From Clostridia bacterium (lineage in GTDB: Bacteria; Bacillota; Clostridia; Christensenellales; Aristaeellaceae): a stretch of 51,138 nt of DNA. A program made the position numbers and the translations under genes. How positions within the stretch are numbered: position 1 is the first letter of the stretch; every line of letters begins with the position of its first letter. Shown here one piece after another: positions 1 through 8,140 of the stretch. The notes below the pieces were generated by a model. That model did no database searches. It worked only from the letters and a program-made list of their open reading frames with translations, and had not been told where the DNA came from. The stretch spans positions 1 to 51,138 of the forward strand of contig JAFSCW010000129.1 in the NCBI GenBank assembly GCA_017436605.1, read 5' to 3'.

Positions 1-500
1 CCCCGACTCCGACCCCGACGCCGACTCCGACCCCGACGCCGACGCCGACCCCGACGCCGACTCCGACCCCGACGCCGACCCCGACGCCGGAGCCCACGGC
101 CACCCCGACCCCGGAACCCACGGCTACTCCGACTCCGGAGCCCACGGCTACTCCGACCGCCGAGCCCACGGCCACTCCGACTCCGGAGCCCACGGCTACT
201 CCGACCGCCGAGCCCACAGCCACCCCGACACCGGCGCCCACGGCCACTCCGACTCCGGAACCCACGGCCACCCCGACTCCGGAACCCACGGCCACCCCGA
301 CCGCCGAGCCCACGGCCACCCCGACTCCGGAACCCACGGCCACCCCGACCGCTGAGCCCACGGCTACCCCGACCGCTGAGCCCACGGCTACCCCGGAACC
401 CGTTCAGGAGGGCATGAACCTCTGGTGGCTCATCCTGATCCTCATCATTCTGCTGATCCTCATCGCAGCGTTTGTGATTATCAAGATGCTGCGCAAGTAA
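1..500 (+). CDS. Pro/Thr-repeat surface protein, C-terminal part
   Basis: This is the 3' end of a reading frame that is open from the window start to a TAA at 498-500. The visible protein is a long low-complexity stretch, first alternating Pro-Thr and then repeats of the type [15 protein letters not shown]. It ends in one hydrophobic helix of about 20 residues ([20 protein letters not shown]) followed by a short basic tail (IIKMLRK). This is the usual layout of a cell-wall-spanning Pro/Thr stalk with a C-terminal membrane anchor; there is no LPXTG motif. The functional N-terminal domain lies outside the window, so the role is unknown. The underlying DNA is an imperfect tandem repeat and may vary in copy number. 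Confidence 0.85.
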   Translation, partial: PTPTPTPTPTPTPTPTPTPTPTPTPTPTPEPTATPTPEPTATPTPEPTATPTAEPTATPTPEPTATPTAEPTATPTPAPTATPTPEPTATPTPEPTATPTAEPTATPTPEPTATPTAEPTATPTAEPTATPEPVQEGMNLWWLILILIILLILIAAFVIIKMLRK

Positions 501-513
501 GCAAAGCTTCATC

Positions 514-545
514 GCCCCTCTCCGGCAGGAGAGGGGCTTTTCTTT
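514..545 (+). terminator. intrinsic terminator after the surface protein
   Basis: A GCCCCTCTCC arm (514-523) pairs with GGAGAGGGGC (ending at 537) across a very short loop, and a T-rich tract follows. It lies 14 bases after the stop codon. Confidence 0.85.
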
Positions 546-610
546 GTCCGTCCTGCCGCCGCGCATGAAATCCCTTCCAGCCTCATACCCTGAAAGGACC
601 ATAGGGAGGG

Positions 611-1672
611 ATGTCTTTGAACGCTTCCAGAACGCTTTTCCCGGGCGCCATGGGCCCCGACGGCTTCATCTCCTGCTTTGCGCATCTGATGCCCGAGGAG
701 CAGATACGCCGCTGTCTGATTCTCAAGGGCGGCCCGGGCGTCGGCAAATCGACCTTCATGCGCCGGATCCACGCCAGCCTCTGCGCCGGAGGAGAAGCCT
801 CTTCGCTCTACGTCTGTTCCGGCGATCCGGACAGCCTGGACGCCGTCGCCGTGCCGCATGCCGGCCTCGTCGTGCTCGACGGCACGGCCCCGCACGTCGT
901 CGATCCCAGGATCCCCGGCGCGCGGGACAGCATCATCAACCTCGGCCAGTGCCTGAACGAGGAAGCCATGCGTCCGCGCCTTTCTCCAATCCGCGTCTGC
1001 ATGGATGATCACGCCGCCTGCACGCGGCGCGCCCGAAGCGAAATGCGCGCTGCCGCAGCCATCCGCGCAGAATGTGCCGAGACCATCCGCGCCTGCATAG
1101 ACGAGCGCAGGCAGGCGCGCATGACCAGCGCGCTGATCGCCTCCGTGCTCGATGCGCCGCAGCAGGCCGCCCAGCCGCGCGCCGTCCGGCCGGTCATCAC
1201 CGATGCGCTCACGCCCAAGGGCGTGCTCTGCCTGATCGGAGAATCCGCATATGGCCGCGTCATCCGGCTCGCCGTGCGGGATCTCATGGACGCAGGCGAC
1301 GTGCTGCGCCGGGTGAGCGCGGCGGTATCGGCGGCCGGCTACGCGGTCGAGGAGCATCTTTCGCCCTTCCTGCCGGGCAGCCTGCTGCATCTCGGCATTC
1401 CCGCGCTCGATACGCTGATCACCACAAGCGATCTGATTCCCGCCGAGCAGACGTTTGACCTGTGCGCCTGTCTGCCCCATGCCGCGCTCCTGCGCCGGGA
1501 ATGTGCGCTTGAGCAGGGCGCTGCCTCCGTGCGCACGCATACGCAGCGGGCCGTCACCGCGCTCCAGCAGGCCGGGCAGCTGCATGACGAGCTGGAAACC
1601 TTCTATGTCCCGAATATGGACTTTGCCCGCTGGCAGCAGATTCTGGACGAAACGCTTTCTTCGCTTGCCTGA
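611..1672 (+). CDS. P-loop ATPase, PRK06851-like
   Basis: The 353-residue protein has a clear Walker A motif, GGPGVGKST, at residues 40-48, preceded by a hydrophobic strand (RRCLILK). The N-terminus (FPGAMGPDGFISCF) and overall length match clostridial proteins catalogued as PRK06851, which normally carry two P-loop halves. In the second half the expected nucleotide-binding loop is replaced by LTPKGVLCLIGESAYGR, which lacks the GxxxxGK[ST] signature, so only the first half should bind nucleotide. No function is established for this family. The start is the ATG directly after AGGGAGGG, an unusually tight spacing. The gene stands alone between the upstream terminator and a convergent MATE gene. 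Confidence 0.75.
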   Translation: MSLNASRTLFPGAMGPDGFISCFAHLMPEEQIRRCLILKGGPGVGKSTFMRRIHASLCAGGEASSLYVCSGDPDSLDAVAVPHAGLVVLDGTAPHVVDPRIPGARDSIINLGQCLNEEAMRPRLSPIRVCMDDHAACTRRARSEMRAAAAIRAECAETIRACIDERRQARMTSALIASVLDAPQQAAQPRAVRPVITDALTPKGVLCLIGESAYGRVIRLAVRDLMDAGDVLRRVSAAVSAAGYAVEEHLSPFLPGSLLHLGIPALDTLITTSDLIPAEQTFDLCACLPHAALLRRECALEQGAASVRTHTQRAVTALQQAGQLHDELETFYVPNMDFARWQQILDETLSSLA

Positions 1673-1678
1673 AACATT

Positions 1679-1723
1679 TAAAAAAACGCGTCCGCGCTCC
1701 CCAGCCGGGAAAACGCGGACGCG
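1679..1723 (-). terminator. intrinsic terminator of the MATE gene
   Basis: Arms CGCGTCCGCG (1687-1696) and CGCGGACGCG (1714-1723) form a perfect 10-bp stem. A run of A on the + strand at 1679-1686 gives the T-tract for leftward transcription. Confidence 0.85.
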
Positions 1724-1730
1724 CAGACAT

Positions 1731-3080
1731 TTATACATTTTTGATGACCCGAAGATAGATCCGCCGCAGGAACATCACGCTGAGCGCCAGCGAGAAAACC
1801 TCCGCGATCACAAACGAATACCAGACCAGCGTCACGTCGCCCGTGATCCTCCCGATTGCAAATGCGCAGGGAATCAGCACGACCAGCTGACGGACGAGGG
1901 AATTGATCATCGAATAGATGCTGTAGCCAAGCGCCTGGAACACCGTTCCGCAGCCAATGCAGAAGCCCGCCACCGGGAAGCTCAGTGAGATGATCCTCAG
2001 CGCAGGCACGCCGATGCGGATCATCTCCTCCGACGCGTCAAAGATCGACAGCAGCGGCACCGTCGCCGTATGGAAAATCACCATGCCGCAGGAAAGGATG
2101 ACCATCGCAGCGGCGATCGAATAGCGGATCGCCTGCATCATCCTGTCCGCGCGGCGCGCGCCGTAGTTATAGGCGACGATCGGCACCGTGCCGTTGTTCA
2201 TGCCGAAGACCGGCATGAACACAAAGCTCTGAAGCTTGAAATACACGCCGAACACCGCAACCGCCGTCGAGGAGAACGCGATGAGAATCTGGTTCATCAG
2301 GAAGGTCATCACCGAGCCGATGGACTGCATGATCACCGACGGCACACCGATCCTGAGAATCCGTCCGATCGTCTCCCTGTGCGGCCTGAAGCCCTTCATC
2401 GACAGCGGCACCTCGGGGTTTTTGCGCAGGCAGAGATAGCAGCCCGTCGCCGCGCCGGCCCACTGGCCCAGGATCGTCGCCAGCGCCGCGCCTGCGACGC
2501 CCATCTTCGGAAAGCCCAGCAGACCAAAGATCAGGATCGGGTCGAGCACGATGTTGATCACAGAGCCGACCAGCTGGCTGATCATGGTATACACCGTCTT
2601 GCCCGTGCTCTGCAGCAGGCGCTCAAAGAAGATGCCCATAAACAGGCCGACGGAGCCGACGGTAACGATGGTCGTATACGTCACGCCGCTTTCCACAATC
2701 TCCGCGATGTCCGTCTGCGCCTGGAAGTAGATCCGCGTACAGCAGACGCCCACGAGCATAAACGCCGCCGTGCAGATCAGCAGCAGGAACACGCCGTTGG
2801 CCGCGCTCCTGCGCACGGCCTCGTGATCCTTCGCGCCCAGCGCACGGGACACCACGGCATTGAGGCCCACGCCCAGACCGGCGGAAATCGCGACCATCAG
2901 GTTCTGTACCGGGAACGCCATACTCAGCGCTGTCAGCGCGTTTTCGCTGATCCGCGCGACAAACATCGAGTCCACAATGTTGTACAGCGCCATGACCAGC
3001 ATGGACGCCATCATCGGCAGGCTCATGCTCAGCAGCAGCCGTCCGACAGGCATAACCCCCATTTTGTTTTCCTTATTCAT
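1731..3080 (-). CDS. MATE family efflux transporter
   Basis: This membrane protein of about 449 residues has twelve predicted hydrophobic segments. The N-terminus is typical of the MATE family: LLLSMSLPMMASMLVMALYN, a short loop with VDSMFVA, then ALTALSMAFPVQNLM and GLGVGLNAVVSRALGA. MATE proteins export cationic drugs or metabolites in exchange for Na+ or H+; the substrate here cannot be read from sequence. An upstream in-frame TTG (3086) overlaps the ribosome binding site. The ATG at 3080, six bases after GGAGG, is therefore preferred. The gene is monocistronic, with its own promoter (3145-3174) and terminator (1679-1723), and an inverted repeat sits in its leader. Confidence 0.93.
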   Translation of the reverse strand: MNKENKMGVMPVGRLLLSMSLPMMASMLVMALYNIVDSMFVARISENALTALSMAFPVQNLMVAISAGLGVGLNAVVSRALGAKDHEAVRRSAANGVFLLLICTAAFMLVGVCCTRIYFQAQTDIAEIVESGVTYTTIVTVGSVGLFMGIFFERLLQSTGKTVYTMISQLVGSVINIVLDPILIFGLLGFPKMGVAGAALATILGQWAGAATGCYLCLRKNPEVPLSMKGFRPHRETIGRILRIGVPSVIMQSIGSVMTFLMNQILIAFSSTAVAVFGVYFKLQSFVFMPVFGMNNGTVPIVAYNYGARRADRMMQAIRYSIAAAMVILSCGMVIFHTATVPLLSIFDASEEMIRIGVPALRIISLSFPVAGFCIGCGTVFQALGYSIYSMINSLVRQLVVLIPCAFAIGRITGDVTLVWYSFVIAEVFSLALSVMFLRRIYLRVIKNV

Positions 3081-3115
3081 ATTCAACCTCCGCCGGATGC
3101 AGAAAGAACAAAAAG

Positions 3116-3174
3116 CAGCTGTGCATCATACCGCACAGCTGTATATTGTAAGGTCTCCCGTATGCGCTTGTCAA
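3116..3174 (-). promoter_or_regulatory. MATE promoter with leader inverted repeat
   Basis: Reading leftward, TTGACA (3169-3174) and TACAAT (3145-3150) are separated by 18 bases. Downstream, between the promoter and the ribosome binding site, lies a perfect inverted repeat, CAGCTGTGC (3116-3124) and GCACAGCTG (3133-3141) with an 8-base spacer. Its position just after the predicted start site suits a repressor operator or an RNA hairpin. Confidence 0.65.
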
Positions 3175-3185
3175 CAGGACTTTCC

Positions 3186-4436
3186 TTAAAGCGTTCTGGA
3201 TACCAGATCGGCGACGGAGACGATCTTCCTGCAAAAAGCATATTCCGGCCTGTTTTCGGCATAGTCGATCGCATATGCGCAGGCGGCGGCTGCGCCGAGC
3301 GCCAGCGCATCCTCGTCCAGATCAAATTCCGGCGTATGGTGATTCGCGCCGCAGCCCTTCTTTTCGTTGCGGATGCCGGTGAAGCTCAGCACGCCGGGCC
3401 ACAGCTTCAGGTATGCGCTCATGGATTCCGACGCCATCCACGGCACACAGGCCGTCACGGCGTCCTCGCCGAGCGCCCCGCCAATCGCCCGGCGTGCATG
3501 GGCGGCCGCCTGCGGATCGTTGGCCGTTTCATAAATCGGCTTGCTGAAATGATCGAGCGTGTATTCGCAGCCATGCACAGCGCAGGCGTGATCGATCACC
3601 GCGCGCAGCCCGCTGGCAAAGCGCTCCGCCGCGCCTGCCGTGTCGTAGGTGCGCACCGTACCCGCAAAGCGCAGGCTGCCGGGAATGATGTTCTGCTGCT
3701 CGCCCGCATGGACAAGACCCAGCGAGTAGGTCAGCACGCTGTCCGGCTCGGCCACACGCATGCGCAGCGCGCTGGCCTGCTGATGAATATCGCAGAAGCA
3801 GTCGATCGGGCTGCACGCCAGATCCGGCCGGGAGCCGTGGCCTCCCCTGCCCCTGATCGTCACATCGAACCCAAAGCCGCCCGCCATGACCACACCGTCC
3901 ATGACCGCGATCTTCCCCGCCGGGATATCCCAGCGGACATGCGTCGCATAGCAGGTGCCGACACTGAAGTTTTCCTCAATATACGGCAGAAGGTTCTCGA
4001 TAAAACCCTTTCCGCCCTTCTCCTCGCCCTGCTCAAAGACAAACAGCGCGTTCATCGGCGCCTCGGAAGCGGCCAGCGCGCGCGCTGCGCAAAGCAGCAT
4101 CGCGGTATGCGCGTCGTGCCCGCAGGCATGCATCACGCCGGGATTCTTCGATACACACGCGCGCAGCTCCAACAGATTCCTTTCGCTCTCCTGAATCGGC
4201 AGCGCGTCGACGTCCGCGCGCAGCAGCACATACGGCGCATCCCCGGCGCGATTCATAACGCCGATCACGCCGCCGCTGGGAACGACGTGCAGCCGGAAGC
4301 CAAGTTCCTCCAGCGCGCGGCTGACAAAGGCGATCGTCTGCGTCTCCGCGCCGGAAAGCTCCGGGTGCTCATGCAGATAGCGCCTGTCCTCAAGCATCTG
4401 CTGCACATACGGCCTGATCATTCCAAGAATATCCAT
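3186..4436 (-). CDS. M20 family metallo-amidohydrolase
   Basis: The 416-residue cytoplasmic protein belongs to the M20D amidohydrolases (hippurate, indole-acetyl-amino acid and N-acyl-amino acid hydrolases). Metal-binding signatures are visible: LRADVDALPIQE, MHACGHDAHTAMLL and EQGEEKGGKGF. The lid-domain segment RGRGGHGSRPD and a late GANHHTPEFDLDE follow. Such enzymes cleave an acyl or aryl group from an amino acid; the exact substrate is not readable. The ATG at 4436 has a GAGGGGG ribosome binding site six bases upstream. The gene lies just downstream of the antiporter operon but beyond its terminator, so it is probably transcribed separately. Confidence 0.9.
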   Translation of the reverse strand: MDILGMIRPYVQQMLEDRRYLHEHPELSGAETQTIAFVSRALEELGFRLHVVPSGGVIGVMNRAGDAPYVLLRADVDALPIQESERNLLELRACVSKNPGVMHACGHDAHTAMLLCAARALAASEAPMNALFVFEQGEEKGGKGFIENLLPYIEENFSVGTCYATHVRWDIPAGKIAVMDGVVMAGGFGFDVTIRGRGGHGSRPDLACSPIDCFCDIHQQASALRMRVAEPDSVLTYSLGLVHAGEQQNIIPGSLRFAGTVRTYDTAGAAERFASGLRAVIDHACAVHGCEYTLDHFSKPIYETANDPQAAAHARRAIGGALGEDAVTACVPWMASESMSAYLKLWPGVLSFTGIRNEKKGCGANHHTPEFDLDEDALALGAAAACAYAIDYAENRPEYAFCRKIVSVADLVSRTL

Positions 4437-4451
4437 ATCGGTCCCCCTCGT

Positions 4452-4483
4452 GAAAAGAAAGAGCCGGGCAGAAACGCCCGGCC
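4452..4483 (-). terminator. terminator of the antiporter operon
   Basis: A GCCGGGC (4463-4469) and GCCCGGC (4476-4482) stem is followed, in the leftward direction, by a T-rich tract. It begins 8 bases after the last gene of the ten-gene operon. Confidence 0.85.
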
Positions 4484-4490
4484 CCTTGAT

Positions 4491-6641
4491 TTAATACAGC
4501 AGCAGATACAGCAGCATCGCACACAGGCCAAGGCCGAACAGCAGCAGGCCGTAGCTCATCGTATGCGTCATCTTGCGCACGGCGTGCATGATCGCATCCC
4601 ACCATCCGGCGAGCATGCCGGTAAAGTGATGCGTATGCGGATGGCCCGCAAGGAGCGTTTTGTTGAGCAGCTCCGCAAGGCCGTCGGCCGTCTGTCCGAC
4701 GGCGTCGGTCAGGAAGTTGCCGATCTGGACCTTCTGCGTATAGCGGCGCACGGCCAGCACGCTGCGCGCAAAGAGCAGCGCAAGCTCGTCCGCGATGTCG
4801 CCGAACGCCTTCGCCACGACCGCGCCCACAAACGACAGGCAGCGCAGCGCAGGCCAGTAGATCCTGTTTTCGAGCTTTTCCTCGTTGCCGATCTGCGCGA
4901 TGACGCCGCCGATTTCAAACAGCTTCGCGATCGCCGGACGATAGAGGCGATCCTCCATGTCCACATGCGCCGGCCAGAGATCGACATACTCGCGCACGCC
5001 GGTCTCCTTGCTCATCAGCTTCGTGCGGATCACAAACAGATACACGACGAGGCCAATGCCCAGCGAGATACACGCGCCCTTCAGGTTGACCCATGCGTAA
5101 TACTCAACGGCATGCTCCGGCACGCCGGCATGCAGGAAGCCGCCGGCGAAATCCGCAATCCTGTCCATCGTCAGGTTCGGCACGGCGCCCAGCAGCGGCA
5201 CGAGCACCGCGCTGGCCATCAGCGCGAGGGCGGAAAGCCCGTTCATGTAGCAGCGCTTCTTCGCGTCGTGGAAGACCTGCTCGGAGGGATTCTTCTCCCA
5301 GAACAAACAGATGTAGAGCTTGATCATGTACGCGCCCGTCAGGCCGCCGGAGAACAGGTAAATCCATTCCGCAGCGGAATACAGGGTCGCCAGGCCGGTC
5401 ATGCCGTCATGCGTGAGCAGATGGACATACTCGACGATGCTCTCGTGGATCAGCGTCTTGGAGACATAGCCCGAGAAGCCCGGCACGCCCATCAGGCCGA
5501 AAGCGCCCATCAGGAACGCGATATGCAGCAGCGGCTTGCCGCGGCCGAAGCCGCGCACGTCGTTCAGGTTCAGCTTATGCAGGTTCATGTACACCACGCC
5601 GGCGGCCATGAACAGAATCAGCTTGAACAGCGAATGATTGACCATGTACAGCAGCGCGCCGCGCGCGGCCAGGGCGTTGTGATGGCCCAGCAGGCAGCTC
5701 ATGGCGATGCCGGTGAGGATGAAGCCGATCTGCGACATCGAGGAGCAGGCGAGCGTGCGCTTGAGATTCACGGAGAACACCGCCAGCACCGCGCCGCCGA
5801 GCATCGTGATCAGCGCGAGGACGAGAAGCATGTTGCCCCACGCCTTGCTCTCGCGGAAGATGTTCGCGGAGACGACGATGATGCCGAAGATGCCCGACTT
5901 GGTCAGGATGCCGGAGAGCAGCGCAGACGCCGGAGCCGGAGCCACCGGATGCGCCTTCGGCAGCCAGATGTGCATCGGGAACATGCCCGCCTTCGCGCCG
6001 AAGCCGCACAGGATACACAGGCTTGCCGCCCAGAGCGCGCCGCGGCTCTGGCAGGCCTCAGCCGCGTGATGCAGCTCACTGATTGTGAGCGTGCCCAGCT
6101 GCATATACAGGACGAACAGGCCCACGAGCATGACCATGCCGCCGATGATCGCCACCGCCAGATACGTTTCCGCCGCGCGGAGCGCGCCCGGCGTCTCGTC
6201 GTGCGCGACCCACGTATAGGACGTGAAGGACATGATCTCAAAGAAGATGAACGTGGTGAACAGATCGCTGGAAAGGAATACGCCCAGCGTCGCGCCCAGC
6301 GTCATCAGGAAGAACATGTAGTAGCGGTTGCGGTTGTGGTAATGATGCGCAAAGTACTCGCGGCTGAGCATCGAGGTCGCCAGCCACATCACCCCGCCCA
6401 CCAGGGCATACAGCGCGCGGAAGCCGTCCAGCTCGAAATGCAGCCCCATGCCGCAGAAATACGGGATATCCAGCACATACGCCTCGCCCCGCAGGACGCC
6501 CAGCAGCGCTATGACGACGACCGCCAGCTCCGCCAGACAGGCGCCGATCACAAAGCTGTCGCGCGCACGCTTATCCCTGCGGCCGATCGCATAGGAGACA
6601 AACGCCGCAGCCATCGGGAAAAAGACCAGAAATGCCAGCAT
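4491..6641 (-). CDS. NuoL/MrpA-like antiporter subunit, long form
   Basis: This 716-residue polytopic protein belongs to the proton-conducting NuoL/M/N and MrpA/D family. The conserved glutamate helix (TTFIFFEIMSFTSYTWVAHDE) and the lysine-bearing broken helix region (GAKAGMFPMHIWLPKAHP, then ALLSGILTKSGIFG) are both present, so it should translocate ions. It is longer than its three relatives in the operon. About 200 residues after the core contain a lateral-helix-like amphipathic region, a His-rich segment (GHPHTHHFTG) and a final transmembrane helix, reminiscent of NuoL's long arm. It is the last gene of the operon, 19 bases after the preceding stop, with a GGGAGGA ribosome binding site. 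Confidence 0.88.
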   Translation of the reverse strand: MLAFLVFFPMAAAFVSYAIGRRDKRARDSFVIGACLAELAVVVIALLGVLRGEAYVLDIPYFCGMGLHFELDGFRALYALVGGVMWLATSMLSREYFAHHYHNRNRYYMFFLMTLGATLGVFLSSDLFTTFIFFEIMSFTSYTWVAHDETPGALRAAETYLAVAIIGGMVMLVGLFVLYMQLGTLTISELHHAAEACQSRGALWAASLCILCGFGAKAGMFPMHIWLPKAHPVAPAPASALLSGILTKSGIFGIIVVSANIFRESKAWGNMLLVLALITMLGGAVLAVFSVNLKRTLACSSMSQIGFILTGIAMSCLLGHHNALAARGALLYMVNHSLFKLILFMAAGVVYMNLHKLNLNDVRGFGRGKPLLHIAFLMGAFGLMGVPGFSGYVSKTLIHESIVEYVHLLTHDGMTGLATLYSAAEWIYLFSGGLTGAYMIKLYICLFWEKNPSEQVFHDAKKRCYMNGLSALALMASAVLVPLLGAVPNLTMDRIADFAGGFLHAGVPEHAVEYYAWVNLKGACISLGIGLVVYLFVIRTKLMSKETGVREYVDLWPAHVDMEDRLYRPAIAKLFEIGGVIAQIGNEEKLENRIYWPALRCLSFVGAVVAKAFGDIADELALLFARSVLAVRRYTQKVQIGNFLTDAVGQTADGLAELLNKTLLAGHPHTHHFTGMLAGWWDAIMHAVRKMTHTMSYGLLLFGLGLCAMLLYLLLY

Positions 6642-6660
6642 TCTTTTCTTCCTCCCTTTC

Positions 6661-8127
6661 TCAGATCACGCCGGCGGCAACCGTCGCCAGCTTGAGCACA
6701 ATGTCATTGGAGAACACGCCGCACAGGATGATCGCCGCAGTCAGAATCGCCAGCGGCAGCTTCATCTTCCAGGTCGGATCGTAGTTCTTTCCTTCGATCA
6801 GGCCTTCCGTATCCTCCAGCGGACGGAAATGCATGAAGAACGATACGCTCATCAGGTAGATCGCCGTGAGAACCGCGGAGATGAGAATCGCCGCCACGCC
6901 GACATAGCCCATGACATAGCCGCTGCTGACCGCCGCCGTGCCGATCATCCATTTGCTGACAAAGCCCGGCAGCAGGGGCGTGCCCATCAGCGCCAGCGCG
7001 CCGACGGTATACACCGCGCAGGTGAACGGCATCACATTGGAGAAGCCGCGCAGGCTTTCGATCTGGGTCTTATGCGTCTTCATCAGCACAGCGCCGGCGC
7101 AGAAGAACAGCGTGATCTTGATCAGCGCATGGAAGACCATGTGCGCGAGCGCCGCCGTAAGGCCCTCCGCCGTCATCAGGCAGGCCGCCAGAACGATGTA
7201 GGACAGGTTGGAGATCGTCGAATACGCGAGACGGCGCTTGAAGTGATGCTCGCGCACGGCCATCGTGGAGCCGTACACGATCGTCGCCACAGCCAGCGCC
7301 ATCGCGATATGCTGGGCCCATGTGCCGCGCAGCAGCTGCGCGCCGAAGCTGAAATAGGTGACGCGCATGATCGCAAACACGCCGGACTTGACGACCGCGA
7401 CGGCATGCAGCAACGCCGTAACCGGCGTCGGCGCGACGGAGGCGCGCGGCAGCCAGGCATGCATCGGGAAGATCGCCGCCTTGACGCCGAAGCCCGCAAA
7501 CGCGCTCAGATAGCCGATGCGCAGCAGCAGCGGATGCTCCTGGGCGAACGCCTCGGAAAGCACGCCGCCCATCGCGAACGCGCCGCCCTCGCCGAAAGCG
7601 ACGATGATCATCACGCCCACGAAGCCGACAGCCGCGCCGAAGAACGAGTACTTCATGTACTGGTGTCCGGCTTTCACGGCTTCGCGGCTCGTGCCATGCA
7701 TGACCAGCGGCATCGTGCACAGCGTCAGGAACTCATAGAAGATGTACATCGTCATGATGTTCGCCGCCGTGGAGATGCCCAGCGTCACGCCGTAGGTAAT
7801 CGTATACAGCGCAAAGAAGTGGTTTTCGCCGCCCTCGTGCTCCATGTATTCAAAACCATAGAGCGCAGCCAGCGGCCAGAGGAAGGCGACCAGCGCCGTA
7901 AAGACGCCGCCGAGCCCATCAATGGCAAAGGCGATGGGCATATCCTTCATGAGCATGAAGGCGATCGCAGGCTCCTTGCTGCCGGAGGTCAGGCAATACA
8001 GGACGATCAGCGAGGTCGCAATCGTCACGCCCTCGACCAGAATCTCGCGCGTCGCGCGGGATTTCGGCCTCAGCCCGAGCAGCAGCAGACCGGCCACGAT
8101 CGGAAGAAATACCGCAAGGCAAAGCAT
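6661..8127 (-). CDS. antiporter subunit, NuoM/MrpD-like
   Basis: This 488-residue, roughly 14-helix membrane protein of the NuoM/N-MrpD family keeps the functional glutamate in TMYIFYEFLTLCTMPLVMHG. The FGVKAAIFPMHAWLPRA and LLHAVAVVKSGVFA segments with their key lysines are also present. It should form one ion path of the membrane complex. The ATG at 8127 has AAGGAGAG upstream, and only 13 bases separate it from the preceding gene. It is the second of three near-equal-length antiporter-like subunits, so the operon encodes paralogues rather than a simple MrpA-G set. Confidence 0.88.
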   Translation of the reverse strand: MLCLAVFLPIVAGLLLLGLRPKSRATREILVEGVTIATSLIVLYCLTSGSKEPAIAFMLMKDMPIAFAIDGLGGVFTALVAFLWPLAALYGFEYMEHEGGENHFFALYTITYGVTLGISTAANIMTMYIFYEFLTLCTMPLVMHGTSREAVKAGHQYMKYSFFGAAVGFVGVMIIVAFGEGGAFAMGGVLSEAFAQEHPLLLRIGYLSAFAGFGVKAAIFPMHAWLPRASVAPTPVTALLHAVAVVKSGVFAIMRVTYFSFGAQLLRGTWAQHIAMALAVATIVYGSTMAVREHHFKRRLAYSTISNLSYIVLAACLMTAEGLTAALAHMVFHALIKITLFFCAGAVLMKTHKTQIESLRGFSNVMPFTCAVYTVGALALMGTPLLPGFVSKWMIGTAAVSSGYVMGYVGVAAILISAVLTAIYLMSVSFFMHFRPLEDTEGLIEGKNYDPTWKMKLPLAILTAAIILCGVFSNDIVLKLATVAAGVI

Positions 8128-8140
8128 AGCAATTCTCTCC

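Noticed and set aside
1..400. Possible CRISPR or satellite repeat at the window start
   Set aside because: The repeat is in frame and encodes Pro/Thr-rich protein with a C-terminal membrane helix, so it is coding low-complexity sequence.
2070..6695. Very long + strand open frame (about 1,540 codons) opposite MATE, the amidohydrolase and antiporter genes
   Set aside because: Its His/Arg/Gln/Asp-rich composition is typical of the antisense frame of GC-rich genes; it crosses three real genes on the other strand and has no domain.
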